Source: Zizania palustris
Taxonomy: Eukaryota > Streptophyta > Magnoliopsida > Poales > Poaceae
Assembly: GCA_019279435.1 (NCBI GenBank)
Contig: JAAALK010000289.1
Location: 52,765,164 to 52,829,163 of the forward strand
Direction: 5' to 3'
DNA length: 64,000 nt
In this document: positions 1 to 10,819 of the stretch, one piece after another
Layout: every line of letters starts with the position of its first letter
How positions within the stretch are numbered: position 1 is the first letter of the stretch
Program-made: the position numbers and the translations under genes
Notes under the pieces: generated by a model
The model's database searches: none
What the model was told of the DNA's origin: nothing
The model's input: the letters and a program-made list of their open reading frames with translations, nothing else

Positions 1-793
1 GTTTGTTTGTCGCACTACCCTATTCTAGACTGCTTACCATTGCACATTGGTCTGAACTGGAATAGTGTAGTGTTTGCCAAAATCATTGCCTTAAGCTTCT
101 TATGGCTTTCATGCCTAGGCTTGGCCTGATTGGAAAGTATAAGGTGGACAAACAAATAACCCCTGGCACTTAGAAAAGAACAACAAAATTCATTGAGTAT
201 CAAGTTTGCTTTTCAAGCTCCATTTGAACTGGACTTGTCTGTCTAGAGTAGAAATTGACTAGCTTTGTGCAGTCCTTGCTCTTACTTGTCTAGCTTCTTT
301 GACTAAGTGGTGATGCTTTTATTTCAAAAATGATCGAATCACATGCTTCATCATGCTTTTAGAGAATATTAATTTGAGCTGAGCCCATGATCATTGGTGT
401 TACTGTTGGCATATTTTTGCTTCATATGTCTTTGCTATTTTGCTCAATTCGAAGTCTTGCATCTTTCACATGCTCCTTGATGCTTGCATTGCCAAAGGGG
501 GAGAAATTTACTTGCTTTGTTCTCCGTCGCAAGGGGTATAATTTTCAAAGGGGAGAACATTTGACATAAAGGGGAAGAAAGGTTCTTTATTGCCAAAGGG
601 AAAATTTAACTCAGGGGGAGTTTTTATTGCCAAAGGGGGGCTTTTCAATCTTGTGAGAAAGGGGGAGAAAATCCTTTTATCAAGTGACATGATTTGGCTC
701 TTTTCTGAGTTTTTATGGTCACTTGTGTGCTGAAAATTTTTACATTTTCTTGAACTTCGATTTGGTTGTCAATGCACTCATCAAGGGGGAGAT
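1..793 (+). mobile_element. Copia element (plus strand), 3' non-coding internal region with polypurine tracts
   Basis: This is the non-coding stretch between the pol stop (left of the window) and the 3' LTR of a Copia element. It is the reverse-complement counterpart of the stretches at 24417-25194 and 33259-34587 in the minus-strand Copia copies; for example the segment around 60-200 matches 34000-34150 inverted. It holds seven G-rich purine tracts (near 496, 557, 576, 613, 632, 659 and 782). The last, AAGGGGGAGAT ending at 793, abuts the LTR and should be the true primer for plus-strand DNA synthesis. No credible coding frame is present. Confidence 0.75.
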
Positions 794-866
794 TGAGAAA
801 CCAAGGGTTGGTTTTGGTGTTTTGTGATGAGTGATTGACAGGTTTTTTACCCTCTGTTCGAAGGGT

Positions 867-942
867 ACCTCCGAAGGGGCTTCGGAGGTGGTACCTCCGA
901 AGGGGGTTCGGAGGTTGGACCTCCAAAGGCTGTTCGGAGGTG
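867..942. repeat. Tandem hairpin units in the Copia LTR
   Basis: Two 26-bp units each carry the perfect inverted repeat ACCTCCGAA / TTCGGAGGT with a 5-bp loop (867-889 and 893-915). A third, degenerate unit follows to about 942. They lie about 70 bp inside the LTR start, in what should be U3. Confidence 0.7.
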
Positions 943-2107
943 TTCTCACCGAAGGGTGTTCGGTGTTTGCTTGCTACAGCTGTTGCAGTGGAGTGTGCTT
1001 GTCGGAGGGGTCCGACAGTACACGATGACTGGGTGTGTAGAAGGCTTCGGTACTTTGGGCGGTACACCGGAGTGTGTGCCAGAGGTTGCTAACCCGGAGA
1101 GGTCTCCGGAGTACTGGATACACTTGTCTGTTTGTCTATGGTGCGCAGGGACTTCGGAGGCGACGGACAAGGTTCGCAGCAGGTGAACCTGGGTCAAGCG
1201 GGAGGCTTGATGCCAGGGGAGCGGGGAGCTCCGTCACGGTGGATGCGAAGGTGGTCCGGGTCGGTCCTCGGGTCGAGGCGTGCCAGGTGAAGGCAGAGAG
1301 TGCGGAGCGTGGCTCCGGCTGAAGGTACTCCGAGACAAAGTCCTCGGAGGTGAGGCACTTCGAAGGTACTCCGAATGGAGTGACTTCGGAGTTGGTGGAA
1401 CAAGTCCTCTGCGGAGGCATGGAATTCGAAGTGTGCTCCGGAGGGAGACATTCGAAGGTGGGCTTACGAAGGTCTCAGAAGTCGAGGCGCATCGAAGGCA
1501 TGGTCCGGGTGAGGCTCGTCGAGGAGTGTGCTCGGGGAGAGACACTGCGACGGAGTGCTCATGGAATGATTCATGCGGAGGCCTTGGACGAAGGAGGGAC
1601 TTCGAAGGGTGGTACTCTGAAGGTGAGGCTTCGGAGGGAGGAAGACTTCGGAGCGAAGTTTGCTCCAGAGCAAGGTTGTCTTGTGGTGCTTCGGCCTGCA
1701 TGGCTTCGGTACACGGACTGACGGAGTTCGAGCTGGGTGTAGCTGCGAAGCCGTGGTGGTCCACTCCGGAGGTGTTGGTGCGAAGGCCCAAGGGGCTTTG
1801 ACGACTTCGGCTCAAAACCGTCAGTGTATCGGAGACTGACTTCGGTGAAGCGAAGGCCATCGGACTTCAGGCTTCTCACCGAAGCTACCGCACCCTCGCG
1901 TGCGAAGGGAGGACTCCAGAAGGTCAAAGACTGCAAAGGCTGACACTGTTTGTTTTGTAAAAGGCTGACACTGTCCCCTCTGCAAAGCTGACAGAGAAGC
2001 CTCCAGAATAAAGGTGGACTACCTTTTGTACCCCTTAGTTCTGTAGAGTCAAATCCTTTGTAAACCATAGGGGTAAAGTAGTCACTTCCTTTGGGTGAAC
2101 TGTGGGC

Positions 2108-2115
2108 TATAAATA
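2108..2115 (+). promoter_or_regulatory. Putative LTR TATA box
   Basis: TATAAATA lies in the same relative context as the TATAAATA boxes of the minus-strand Copia LTRs (about 730 bp before the LTR end here). It is probably the U3 promoter. This rests on motif and position only. Confidence 0.5.
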
Positions 2116-2837
2116 TGGGGGCTCGGTAGGTAACATTTAACACTTTGAGCATTTACTGTTGAGCTCCTGTAGCCACACACTTCGATTGTAATACATCCAG
2201 AGAGTTCATTTTCTGTGTTCCTTGTTCAAGCGGCGAAGCCCTGTTTCCTGTGCTTTTGCTTGAGCTCGCATTGCATACCTCGCCTGTAGTCGTGCACCGA
2301 AGCCTGTTGAGGCGAAGGTTGTTTTTCGTGCGAAGTGTGTTTTGTCAGTGTGCATTCGCTCTGTGTAACAGGAGGTGTGACCTCGCTGCTTACTAGCGAA
2401 GCCCTGATTGTTGCCCGTTCTGCTTCTTGTGTCGAAGCCCCTAGTGTAGTCTGTTTGTATGCGTGTAGACCTTCGTGTACGAAGCTCAGCACCAGTTGCT
2501 GCTGCCAAGTACTTGGTCGAAGTCCTCAGAGGGCTGTCCACTCTTGCGAAGGGTGAAGTGCGAAGCCTGCTCGAAGCACCCTGTGTGCGGAGCCTGCACT
2601 GACTAAGCAGAGTAGATTTTCGGGTTGTAAGTGGAGCGAAGTCTTCTTGGCTTCGAACTGTTGCTCCTCCGAAGCCTGTGTTCGAAGGTGTCGAAGTACC
2701 TCCGAACCATACCTTCGAAGGTAGTGTTCGAAGCCTGTTCCGCAGAAGACAGAACTGAAACCGAAGGCTAGTTTTTAGCCCGAAATTTTTAAAAGCTCCC
2801 ATTCACCCCCCCTCTGGTCGCCGTTTTCGGTCCAACA

Positions 2838-3402
2838 TCATGTCTGGGTGCCGGCGCATGTGATGCGGGCAGCGTGGGTATCGGCGCAGGTGGTGGCGCA
2901 TGGTACGCGGCATTAGTTTGTCGTTAGTTCTGCTGTATACGTGGTTTGCCGGAGGTGCACTAGCAATAGGAACTGGGGGTACGGCCTCAGTAAAGCCGAA
3001 CCTCCTAAGAGTCGCCTCTACTTGGGAGCTGACTGCCGAATCTAAACGGTTTGCTAGTGAAGCGCTAACAGCTTGATCTACGGATGCGGCTATCTTTTGC
3101 TCAATCTCTAAAGAAGATAAATGAGGCGATACAGGTGTTACCTGGACCTGAGGGAGGTTGGGGGTGATGATGTCACACTTGATGAAGCCTACGTGCGTCT
3201 TAACGTAGCCCCCAAGCATCATGTCCTGGAGTGCCTTCAACTTTTCCTCGATCTCTGCTCGGTCTTCTGCGGGGATATCTTCAAGTGTAGGTGTCAAGAT
3301 GTTGCGGTTGTCGATATCCGCGCCTCCTATTGTGTCCATCGGCGGTGTAGACGTAGTAGTCAACGTAGATGTACCGGTGGCCGATGTAGATGTACTTGTC
3401 AT
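2838..3402 (-). pseudogene. Gypsy gag, N-terminal fragment, cut by a Copia insertion
   Basis: The reading frame starts at the ATG at 3402 (MTSTSTSATG...), about 14 bp after the primer-binding site. It runs down to 2838, where the Copia LTR interrupts it. The residues include a Ser/Thr-rich leader, then a segment around GGYVKTHVGF and a helical stretch. This fits the N-terminal gag of plant Gypsy elements with a TGGCGACTCCG-type primer site. The capsid core and everything downstream would lie left of the inserted Copia element, outside the window. The open frame extends upstream of this ATG into the LTR, but only because no stop happens to occur there. Confidence 0.6.
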
Positions 3403-3415
3403 GTTGGCGTAGCCT

Positions 3416-3433
3416 TCCCCAGCGGAGTCGCCA
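3416..3433 (-). other. Primer-binding site of the left Gypsy element
   Basis: On the minus strand TGGCGACTCCGCTGGGGA lies 7 nt after the LTR end. The form is that of a tRNA 3'-end complement (TGG start). I do not assign the tRNA with certainty. Confidence 0.6.
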
Positions 3434-3440
3434 AAAAGTG

Positions 3441-4720
3441 TGTTGACACGGAAACGTGCCCCCGCACTTGGGTCAGTTCGACGATCCAAAAGTGTGCGGA
3501 TACTTAGGGACAAGCCTAAGCGTGACGCAGCACCGACGTCGCGTTCCGACTACCCTTAGTCGTGATAAGGGGGTGGAGTCGCCAGATAATCAGACCACAC
3601 AAAATAACCCAATTAGCCGAAAGAAATATACTAAACAGAATAAAATCAGCAAACCGGTCGGAGCCTGTCTGCTTCGAAGTCTGATGCAAAGGGGTCACCG
3701 AAGTGTACCTTCGGCGTCTGGCGCGAAGTATTCCACCGAAGGGTGCTTCGGCGTTCGGACTGATCCGGCCGAAGATGAACTACGGACGGATCTGGACGCG
3801 ATGATCACCTCCAAACAGCGGGATTCGGCGTGAGATCTTCGATACAGCAAACTACGGAATAATGACGTGAGGAGTACGCGCGAGCGTAACTTCGTCCAGT
3901 GCGGAGTATGATCGTGGCGAAGCCCGTTGCGACGAAGTGTGCTGGCGAAGCCTGTTGCCAAAGCCTGCAGTCCCGCCGAAGGGTGTCCTGGTGACCTCCG
4001 AAACCGATCTCTCAGCTCCAGACACCTCCGACGAAGTGGCTCCGATCGTGGGAACCTGCAACAAAAGAGTGCGAAGTACCAATTCGGCCTGAGGACCGAA
4101 TTCTGCTAAGTGTTGCACTAGTAGCGAAGGTAGCAATCTGTTACGCAGATTAGCGGATACTTCACATGCGAAGTAACAAGGCGATAGCAATCTATTACGT
4201 AGATTAACGGATACTTCACAAGTGAAGTAACAAGGATTACCACTGTTCCGTAGTGGTCGACGGAGGGCTTCCAGGCAAACCCACGAAGAGGTACAGGAAA
4301 ATAAAGGTAAAGTAAATACGATCAAAGCTAGGGCTTTGGTTTGGTTTGAGTTGGGGGGCTTCTACGTCGGCCTTGCCTCTCTATTTATAGGGGCTTAATT
4401 GTCGATCTAATCTATTATTAACCTGGCCGGATAGAGATAAAAACTGAGCTGGAATAGCATACAACTCTATCTCTGCCGAAGTGGGCTTCAGCCAGGTCCG
4501 TCGAGGCCTGCTCCTCGGGCCGAAGCTCCGGTGGCGTGGGCCTCCGAAGTCTTCCCGGCCGAAGCCCGTGGGCTGGCTAGAGGCTTTCAGAGCCCATAGC
4601 TCAATGGACCTTCGGCCCTGTAGGGCTTCGGACGGACCCTGGACATGTGTATTTTTGGCCCAAATCACCAAAATTGATATTTTGACAATCTAGCCATTAA
4701 TGTCATTTTTGCTATCAACA
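3441..4720 (-). repeat. 5' LTR of a minus-strand Gypsy element
   Basis: On the minus strand the LTR runs from TGTTGATAGC (4720) to TGTCAACA (3441). It is the same family as the plus-strand LTR at 58611-59986, whose ends match in inverse orientation. It is about 96 bp shorter, partly because it lacks the 34-bp repeats found in that copy. The minus-strand TATAAATA (plus-strand tatttata at 4382-4389) is a likely promoter. The LTR is followed by the primer site and gag, so it is a 5' LTR and the element extended leftwards. Confidence 0.8.
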
Positions 4721-4986
4721 GCTCGCTCGATTGCTTCACCCCTGGTCATGGGCCCTATTGCCGATCGGCGTGATATTCCGCGAATATCCGTCCTCATCAT
4801 GGTCATCGGCTCGATAGCCGATAGGGCATGCTATTGATCATATTTTCCTGTTTCCTTATCAGTTGTAGGGTCAAACTGATTGGCACGCCTTGAATCATTT
4901 TTCTAAGAACGTAAGATCCGCACTAGAGTTAAGCAAATCTCCTAAGTCGCGTGTGTGTCATAGTGTAACCAAAAAATGCACCAACA
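4721..4986 (-). repeat. LTR fragment of another retrotransposon
   Basis: On the minus strand the sequence begins TGTTGGTGCATTTTTTGG at 4986 in LTR fashion and is lost where the neighbouring Gypsy LTR starts. It contains repeated GCCGAT/ATCGGC motifs. There is no coding content. The start is a family-style inference; the partner end is not visible. Confidence 0.4.
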
Positions 4987-5842
4987 ACATATCACCTGAA
5001 ACAGACCCTAAAAGACCACGACGAACTAAAGAAGACAGTCCTGACCCACAAACATGATTTAGACGATGATGTCACTATTGGAAGGAGCCAATAGTCAAAA
5101 AAGCGGAAAGACCGGCAGCAACAACAAAATGAAGGCGAAGCCAATCAAGCTCACATTGACGTTGAGAATCAACACCGAGGGCCAGTACCAATGAGTACCC
5201 ATGCAACAAGATAATATGGCAACCATGATCAATAAGCTAACTAGCGTACATGAGCTGCATGGCGAGTTTAGGAACATGAGCAATATAGGAAACACTAAAA
5301 TAAAAAGATAAAAAGTGCTAAGAGTGCTCCAGCCAATAACAGGAAGAGAAGTACCATCAACAATAACTAGCTAGTTAAAAAATATTAGATTTACTAAGTT
5401 TGCGAGAGGCAAGCACCAAGTTATGATATGCATCAAGTTAGTTGACTCCAAGATAAGCAATGTTATCTTCTGGTTATAAGTAATTACTTTGGATCAACGA
5501 AACAGGTAATTTCTGAGCTCCTCACACAAAACGAAGCATCAACCATTCAGACTACATAACAATATTTTCAGAACCATCACTGGGCCCCCTTGTATATATA
5601 TGTCTGATAGCCATTTTCAGTTTGAGAGTTCAACTGTCTCCTACAGTAGTGCTGTTTGCTCAATTGGTTAGCTCATAACTAATTTACAATTCAATTGAAC
5701 GATTTTACATGCCATCAGTAAACAGCCCACTCCATCCTTTTTCTCTAACTTGTTTTCCACCAAACAACCAAAAAACTGAATAGTAATGATACATTTCTTA
5801 TATATGGATTATGGAGGGCCAAAAAAAGGATACCCCTGCTTG
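4987..5842. other. Intergenic, possible decayed coding fragment at 4987-5240
   Basis: No intact gene is visible. One plus-strand frame from about 4987 reads as low-complexity, polar, protein-like sequence (Lys/Asp-rich, then a short Gln run) broken by two TAG/TAA-type stops. It may be a dead transposon gag or a gene relic. The remainder to 5842 is AT-rich; it includes the presumed 3' UTR and downstream flank of the TBL gene. Confidence 0.3.
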
Positions 5843-8800
5843 TCATTGGGGAGGGAGAGAGGGATTGGGGGTCGAATGGGGGGAGGATTTGGAGAGGATC
5901 CTGGTGTAGAGTATCTGGTTCCATACGTCTGGCACGCCGGGAAGGCACCAATGGATGCAGTCCGCGAACTTTTCTGGGTTGGCCTTCTGCTTCGCCGTCA
6001 ACAGTTTACCCTGCTGGAAGGAGTACACTGATGCGTGGGCATCCTTCCTGTAATCTGACATCCTTGTGATGTCGATCAGTGTTACCGGAACATTCTTCAT
6101 TGATTTAGCCACGTTTGCTACAAGGTCGTACAGCCGCATGTCGTGGTTGAGGTCCAGTGGTTCGGTGTAGTTGAGCACTGGAAGTGTCTCCTTTGCGCAT
6201 TTGGCCCCATTCGGGTTCCCCCATTTCTCTGGGCTGTTTTTTAAGATGGCATCACCAAAAGGGAAAAATGCTTCAGCAATGCATAAAGAAATGCATGTAC
6301 CATCATGCTAACTCATAAACTATAATTCAAGAGTAGATATGATTAGTTCAATACAACAATAAACAAAAGCTCGGTTTTGCGGACACAATTGTTTTGAATT
6401 ATGTCCTTAACATCAAAATGTAAATGCCCCAACATGTTATTAAAGTTACATGTTTATAAGCAATTATTGGCCAGATGATTTGCAGATCTATATTTGTATA
6501 ACTGGTATGGAATAAAATATTGAAATCAGTGCCTAGCAAGCAGCAAATGATGCCTGCTTCCTCTCATGCGTCCTGGGACATACCCATGTGAAAGACATGG
6601 GGTCAGAATGTCAGATAGAGATGAAACATTACAATTGTTTGACACTGACACTAACTTTACATATTACCACTATGCTTTGCACAGCTCATGAGGCACAAGG
6701 CTCACAACTGCCTCACATGACACTATATTTTAGTACGCTCCACAGTTCCAGAAGTACTTAAATCAGCAATAAGGTGGGTTTAAAATGTCTTAGCAATGCC
6801 ATCTAGGCAGGTAAGAGTACAAAGCTCACTACAGGGCACAGCTATATAGATGCTGGAGCTATATTTTTCTCTATTTAATTGGTGAATGGTGATGGCACCA
6901 TCAATGTTGAGTCAATGGCCACCTCTACTGATTTTACAACTACCAGCATTATGTTTCTACATCAAAGAAAATATATGAGAGTTTCTTGTGTTTTATTGTT
7001 TACCATAGAATCTACTACTACAATTTCTCTGGTTGGCCCAGGCAACACTGACATAGATATCTCATTGGTTTTTGTAAATTCTCCTACAAAAAGTGTCAGA
7101 GTTTGGTTGGAGTATGCACCCCAACCCAATTTTTTTGCCATGTACCATCCTGACTCAATAGATCCGAAGATCACAAAATAAACTTTCCACATGACATGAT
7201 ACGTCCCAGAAAAAGACTTTTTCAGAAACAGAATAAAGCCATTTTTACATTGTGTTTATTTCTGCCGGTCATAATTCTTAAAACTGCAAATTTGAATTCT
7301 GTTGGCCTGGAAGGCGGCAATAACATGAGCACCCACACCCACAATAACAGAAGTATTTTCATTAATAATAAACTGTGAAAACTCACTAAAATAATTGCCA
7401 AGAGTACACTACTACACTCGCAGTTAAGACAACTATATGCAATGTTAAGACATCTATGTGAGGCAAGTAGGCAACTATATACAATGTTAAGACATTAAGA
7501 ACCTAAACAATTTTCTGGTGGGCCAAGCTCATATATTGAAAGAGAAAAGCAACATTTGGTAGTTGGTACAACAACAAAAGGAGGACTTTCACAATTCACA
7601 TGGGGGAGTGCACAGTGTGATGGAGTGGGGTTGGATCTTGTGCTTCACAAGCAACATGCATGCTATGTTTCAACCTGTCAAAACTCAAACATCATCCAGA
7701 AAAGAAAAAAGAGCCCCCACTGTACTCCAATTGATAGGTTTTGTATATCAGGATAACCACATGACAACAGAAATAATATTAGAGATTTCAAACTAATGTT
7801 TTCTAAAATAGTTTCATCGCTCTTTAGAATTGGAGATATTCAACGATGAGGAAAGGAGGATGTTAATCCAGTAAGTTCATAGCAGCACCACACATTCTGG
7901 TTGCAGACATTGGTATGCTCTGTAGTAAGTTAGCAACTAGCAAATGTACAGTACCAAACTTTCTGATGCACATACAGATGGGATCATTCCAAGACCTAAT
8001 AGTGAAGTATGGAAAATGAAAGTGTGCATTTGGATTTAACATGTTGCCTATGGAACCCCAACCCCCAAAAAAGTTAGGCCAGTTTGTTCCTTGTGTATCA
8101 CATGCAAACCTAACAAATGGGTCCAATATTGATCTTATTTTCTGGTGGACAATGACGTTCTGCACCAGCGGACTGGAAGTCTGGAACAAGAGGATGGTTG
8201 CTTTGCTTCTCTAGAACGTAATTTGGACTCAACAAACCACTTTGTTAGGACTAGGTAAGGTGTCCTATTGAACTGACAGTGGTCCAGAACATTAAAGATT
8301 TCATCGTAAGCAGAGATTGCTCCCAAGGCCCAAGCCCTGGAGGAACTAATGAACCGACATTACTTGTACTAGAGAGAAAGAGACAGAGAAAGAGAGATCA
8401 GAAATGCAAGAGGTATTGGTATTGACCTGATGTGAAGAGGAGAGATTGTCATGAAGAACACCGAAGTCCTGGCCGGATCGAGATTCTCATCCAGCCAGTC
8501 CGACCAAGTCTTGAACACCCGGCCATACGCTTCGATCCTCGGCACCTCATCGTGCTCCGACCAATACCGTGAATCTGGCCTCCTGCAAAAAATTGAAGAA
8601 CGAAATTTTAACAGAAGAATTCCAGCTTTTAGCTGAAAATTGGCTGAAGTAACACCCCGCCAGTGCTGCAATGGCGGAAAATTGAAATTTTGATAATTAT
8701 TTGGTGGTTGGCACAGCAGACAGACCTGACTTTAATGTCGGCGGTGTTCATCCACCAGATGTAGGTGTTGAAGATGAGGTAGTCGACGCCCCTCCAGTAC

Positions 8801-9693
8801 TTGGCGTGGCCCTCGATCCGATCGGGGCGGATGATGCGGTGGTCTATGCTGTGGAAATTGGGGTTGTCGGAGTTGGACTCGACGAGGAAGGGAGCCCAGT
8901 AGAATTCGAGCGTGGCGCGGTACTCCTTGGCGTGGAAGATGGTGAGCGCGCCGCGCTTCACCACCTTCTTCCTCCCCTTGGACAGAACGGGCTGCACCAG
9001 GCACACCAGCGACTGCCACTGGTTGCGGTTCAGAGAGTCCCCCACGAACATGAGCCGCTTCCCCCTCATCGCCTCCATGAACCGCCGGGCGTCGAACCTG
9101 CAGATGCATCGCCAGTAATTAGTCAATCCGACTCGATTAATCAGCAAAATAATCTGACAAGCAAAGATGCGAGCTTTAGGAAGCCTGCAGATCTAGAGGA
9201 ATGCGCTTTACATGGGCAGCGAGCAGTTGCTGGGCTGCCACCGCCAGTACTGCCATGTGTCGTCGGGGCGGCCGTTGGCGAGGCAGGTGACCTGCGCGGT
9301 GAGAAAGGTGCATTCTTTCTCCCTGTAGGGCGGGAGCGAGACGTTGTCGAAGACCCAGCGGCCGCGGGAGAGCTCGCAGGTGGGCGGGGGCAGGACGAGG
9401 GGTGGCAGGCCGGAGACGTTGTAGACGTCGGCGTCGGGGTAGAGGTAGTCGTCAATCGAGAGCTCTGCGATGGTGCGGACGTCCTCGCCGTACATGATGA
9501 GGGAGAGGAGGAAGAAGGCGGCGACGAGCGTGGTGACTGGGGAGCGGCGCGCGGCAGCGAGGAGGGAGCGCGCGGAGGAGGCGAGGGAGTCGAGGCGGGG
9601 CAGCTTGGCTGATGAGGCGGGGGTGGGTTGTGGGGTAGGGGTGGAGGGTGGAGCAGGCGAGGTGGAAGGAGGTGATTGCTGAGGCTTGGGCAT
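5843..9693 (-). CDS. TBL-family protein, probable Golgi polysaccharide (xylan) O-acetyltransferase
   Basis: Four exons on the minus strand: 9693-9212, 9097-8726, 8582-8427, 6233-5843. All introns are GT-AG and phases agree, giving 466 residues. A Pro/Ser-rich cytosolic N-terminus precedes one transmembrane segment at about residues 53-69 (type II Golgi topology). Then come the TBL domain from about 103 (CELSRGRWVFDN), the GDS motif at 180-182 (MFVGDSLNRNQW), and the DxxH motif at 428-431 (DCIHWCLPG) near the end. GDS Ser and the DxxH Asp/His form the catalytic triad in this family, which transfers acetyl groups to wall polysaccharides such as xylan. The length is usual for the family, and all key residues are present with no stops or frameshifts, so the gene looks functional. 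Which TBL clade or polymer is not decidable here. It is the only convincing host gene in the window. Confidence 0.92.
6234..8426 (-). other. TBL intron 3 (about 2.2 kb)
   Basis: The intron is bounded by GT at 8426-8425 and AG at 6235-6234, and is far longer than introns 1 (114 bp) and 2 (143 bp). The content is AT-rich. A near-duplicate of about 35 bp occurs at 7425-7500 (CAACTATATGCAATGTTAAG and a variant). A minus-strand open frame of 108 codons (7863-8189) has no recognisable domain. Nothing here looks like an alternative TBL exon. Confidence 0.7.
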
Positions 9694-10060
9694 GGCGGCC
9701 GCCGGAGCAATCGCCTCTCTTCCTCCCCTTCACCCCTTGGCCCTTGGGCGTCGCCCAGCACTAGAGCAGCTCCGGCGAGTTCCCTCCCTCAATCACTCTG
9801 GCATCCACGCTGCAACTACTACTTGTAGAGAGAGAGAGTGGAAGCAGCCGGGGTCAACGTTGCGTCTACTTAGAGAGGGGGGAGGGAAGCAGCCGGCCTC
9901 GGGCGGCCGGTTTGGGTCGGTCAGGCGTGTTGCTCCTCATTTTCAGATCTCATTTGGGTAACAGAGTCCTAGTTTTCGCACTGTTCTTCTCCGCCCATTT
10001 CACCTTATCGTCTCTACAAATTCAACGTGGTAACAGACAATCCTTTATAAAAACGTGTAA
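9694..10060 (-). promoter_or_regulatory. 5' UTR and proximal promoter of the TBL gene
   Basis: This is the upstream flank of the TBL start codon. It is GC-rich near the ATG and contains an (AG)n run (about 9829-9839 on the plus strand). The only clear TATAAA on the gene strand is at 10049-10044, about 350 bp before the ATG, which would imply a long 5' UTR. The transcription start is not visible from sequence. Confidence 0.4.
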
Positions 10061-10819
10061 CGTTAAGATAAAAATAATAAAATAATAAATATTTTGAACT
10101 TGAAATTGAAACGCATAATAAGATAAATTAAGCTTTATGTAAAAATGTTAACAATGAGTTATTATATTATTAAATTAACATTAACTATATGATAATAAAA
10201 TAACTATCAATCAAAGAAAAAGAAAAATATTAAAAATATACCAGTTGCAAAATGTATATATACAAAGAAAAATAAATTGAACAATGAAGATATCCAAAAC
10301 TTTCGAATTTGGTGAATTAGCAGTAGACAATAGAAACCTAGTAAACTTTATATAAAATATAGCATGTTTATTAATGATATGCTGTAGATATAAAAAAATT
10401 CTAATGTTGTTGCTTCATTTCTCTCTCCCTACTCCTCACAACCAACATCTCCTCTTTTCGCTCTCCCCCCTACCGTGCGACTGTGTTTTGCCTCGTTGCT
10501 CACTACATCGTGCTCGGTCTGGCCACGCCATGCATTGCTTCGCTTAGCCTCGCCATGCCAAACATCGGTCCGCTCGACCTCGCCATGCCTAGCCATACTC
10601 AGTCTATCTAGTTACTGAGCTGCTTAAGCGTGCCTAACTACTTTACGCCATTTGAACGGACTTCCAACTAATACAACTGCATCAGGTGAAAGCGAGACGA
10701 AAGGTATTCGCACAACGCCTATACACCACCTAGACGGTATAGGTGAATGCCTTTTGAAACACCGAGTAGTACTATAGCAAGTAGGGCTAGCCTTGAGGAG
10801 GAGCCACCGGTACCACCAC
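10061..10819. other. Intergenic, AT-rich then pyrimidine-rich, nothing recognised
   Basis: 10061-10410 is strongly AT-rich. 10430-10640 is C/T-rich with short repeats of the type CCTCGCCATGCC. No open frame of interest and no clear transposon ends are seen. Confidence 0.5.

Larger units (their letters stand above)
794..2837 (+). repeat. 3' LTR of a plus-strand Copia element
   Basis: The LTR begins TGAG directly after the polypurine tract and ends GGTCCAACA. Its last 60 bases are the inverse of the first 60 bases of the minus-strand Copia LTRs at 22783, 26543, 31275, 40574 and 43869, so it is the same or a sister family in the other orientation. Length is about 2.04 kb, against 1.98-2.20 kb for the others. 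The interior is very rich in TTCGGAGG/CCGAAG motifs and yields many meaningless long ORFs on both strands. The right flank resumes in the gag of a Gypsy element, so this Copia inserted there. The left partner LTR lies outside the window, so the duplication cannot be checked. Confidence 0.8.

Noticed and set aside
1234..2802. Several 120-208-codon open frames on both strands
   Set aside because: They lie inside the Copia LTR, whose CCGAAG-rich composition lacks stops. The translations are Ser/Arg/Pro-rich with no domain, and both strands are equally open.
8701..9612. 303-codon plus-strand open frame
   Set aside because: It is exactly antisense to TBL exons 1-2. High GC gives open antisense frames, and the minus-strand product is a clear family match with splice sites.
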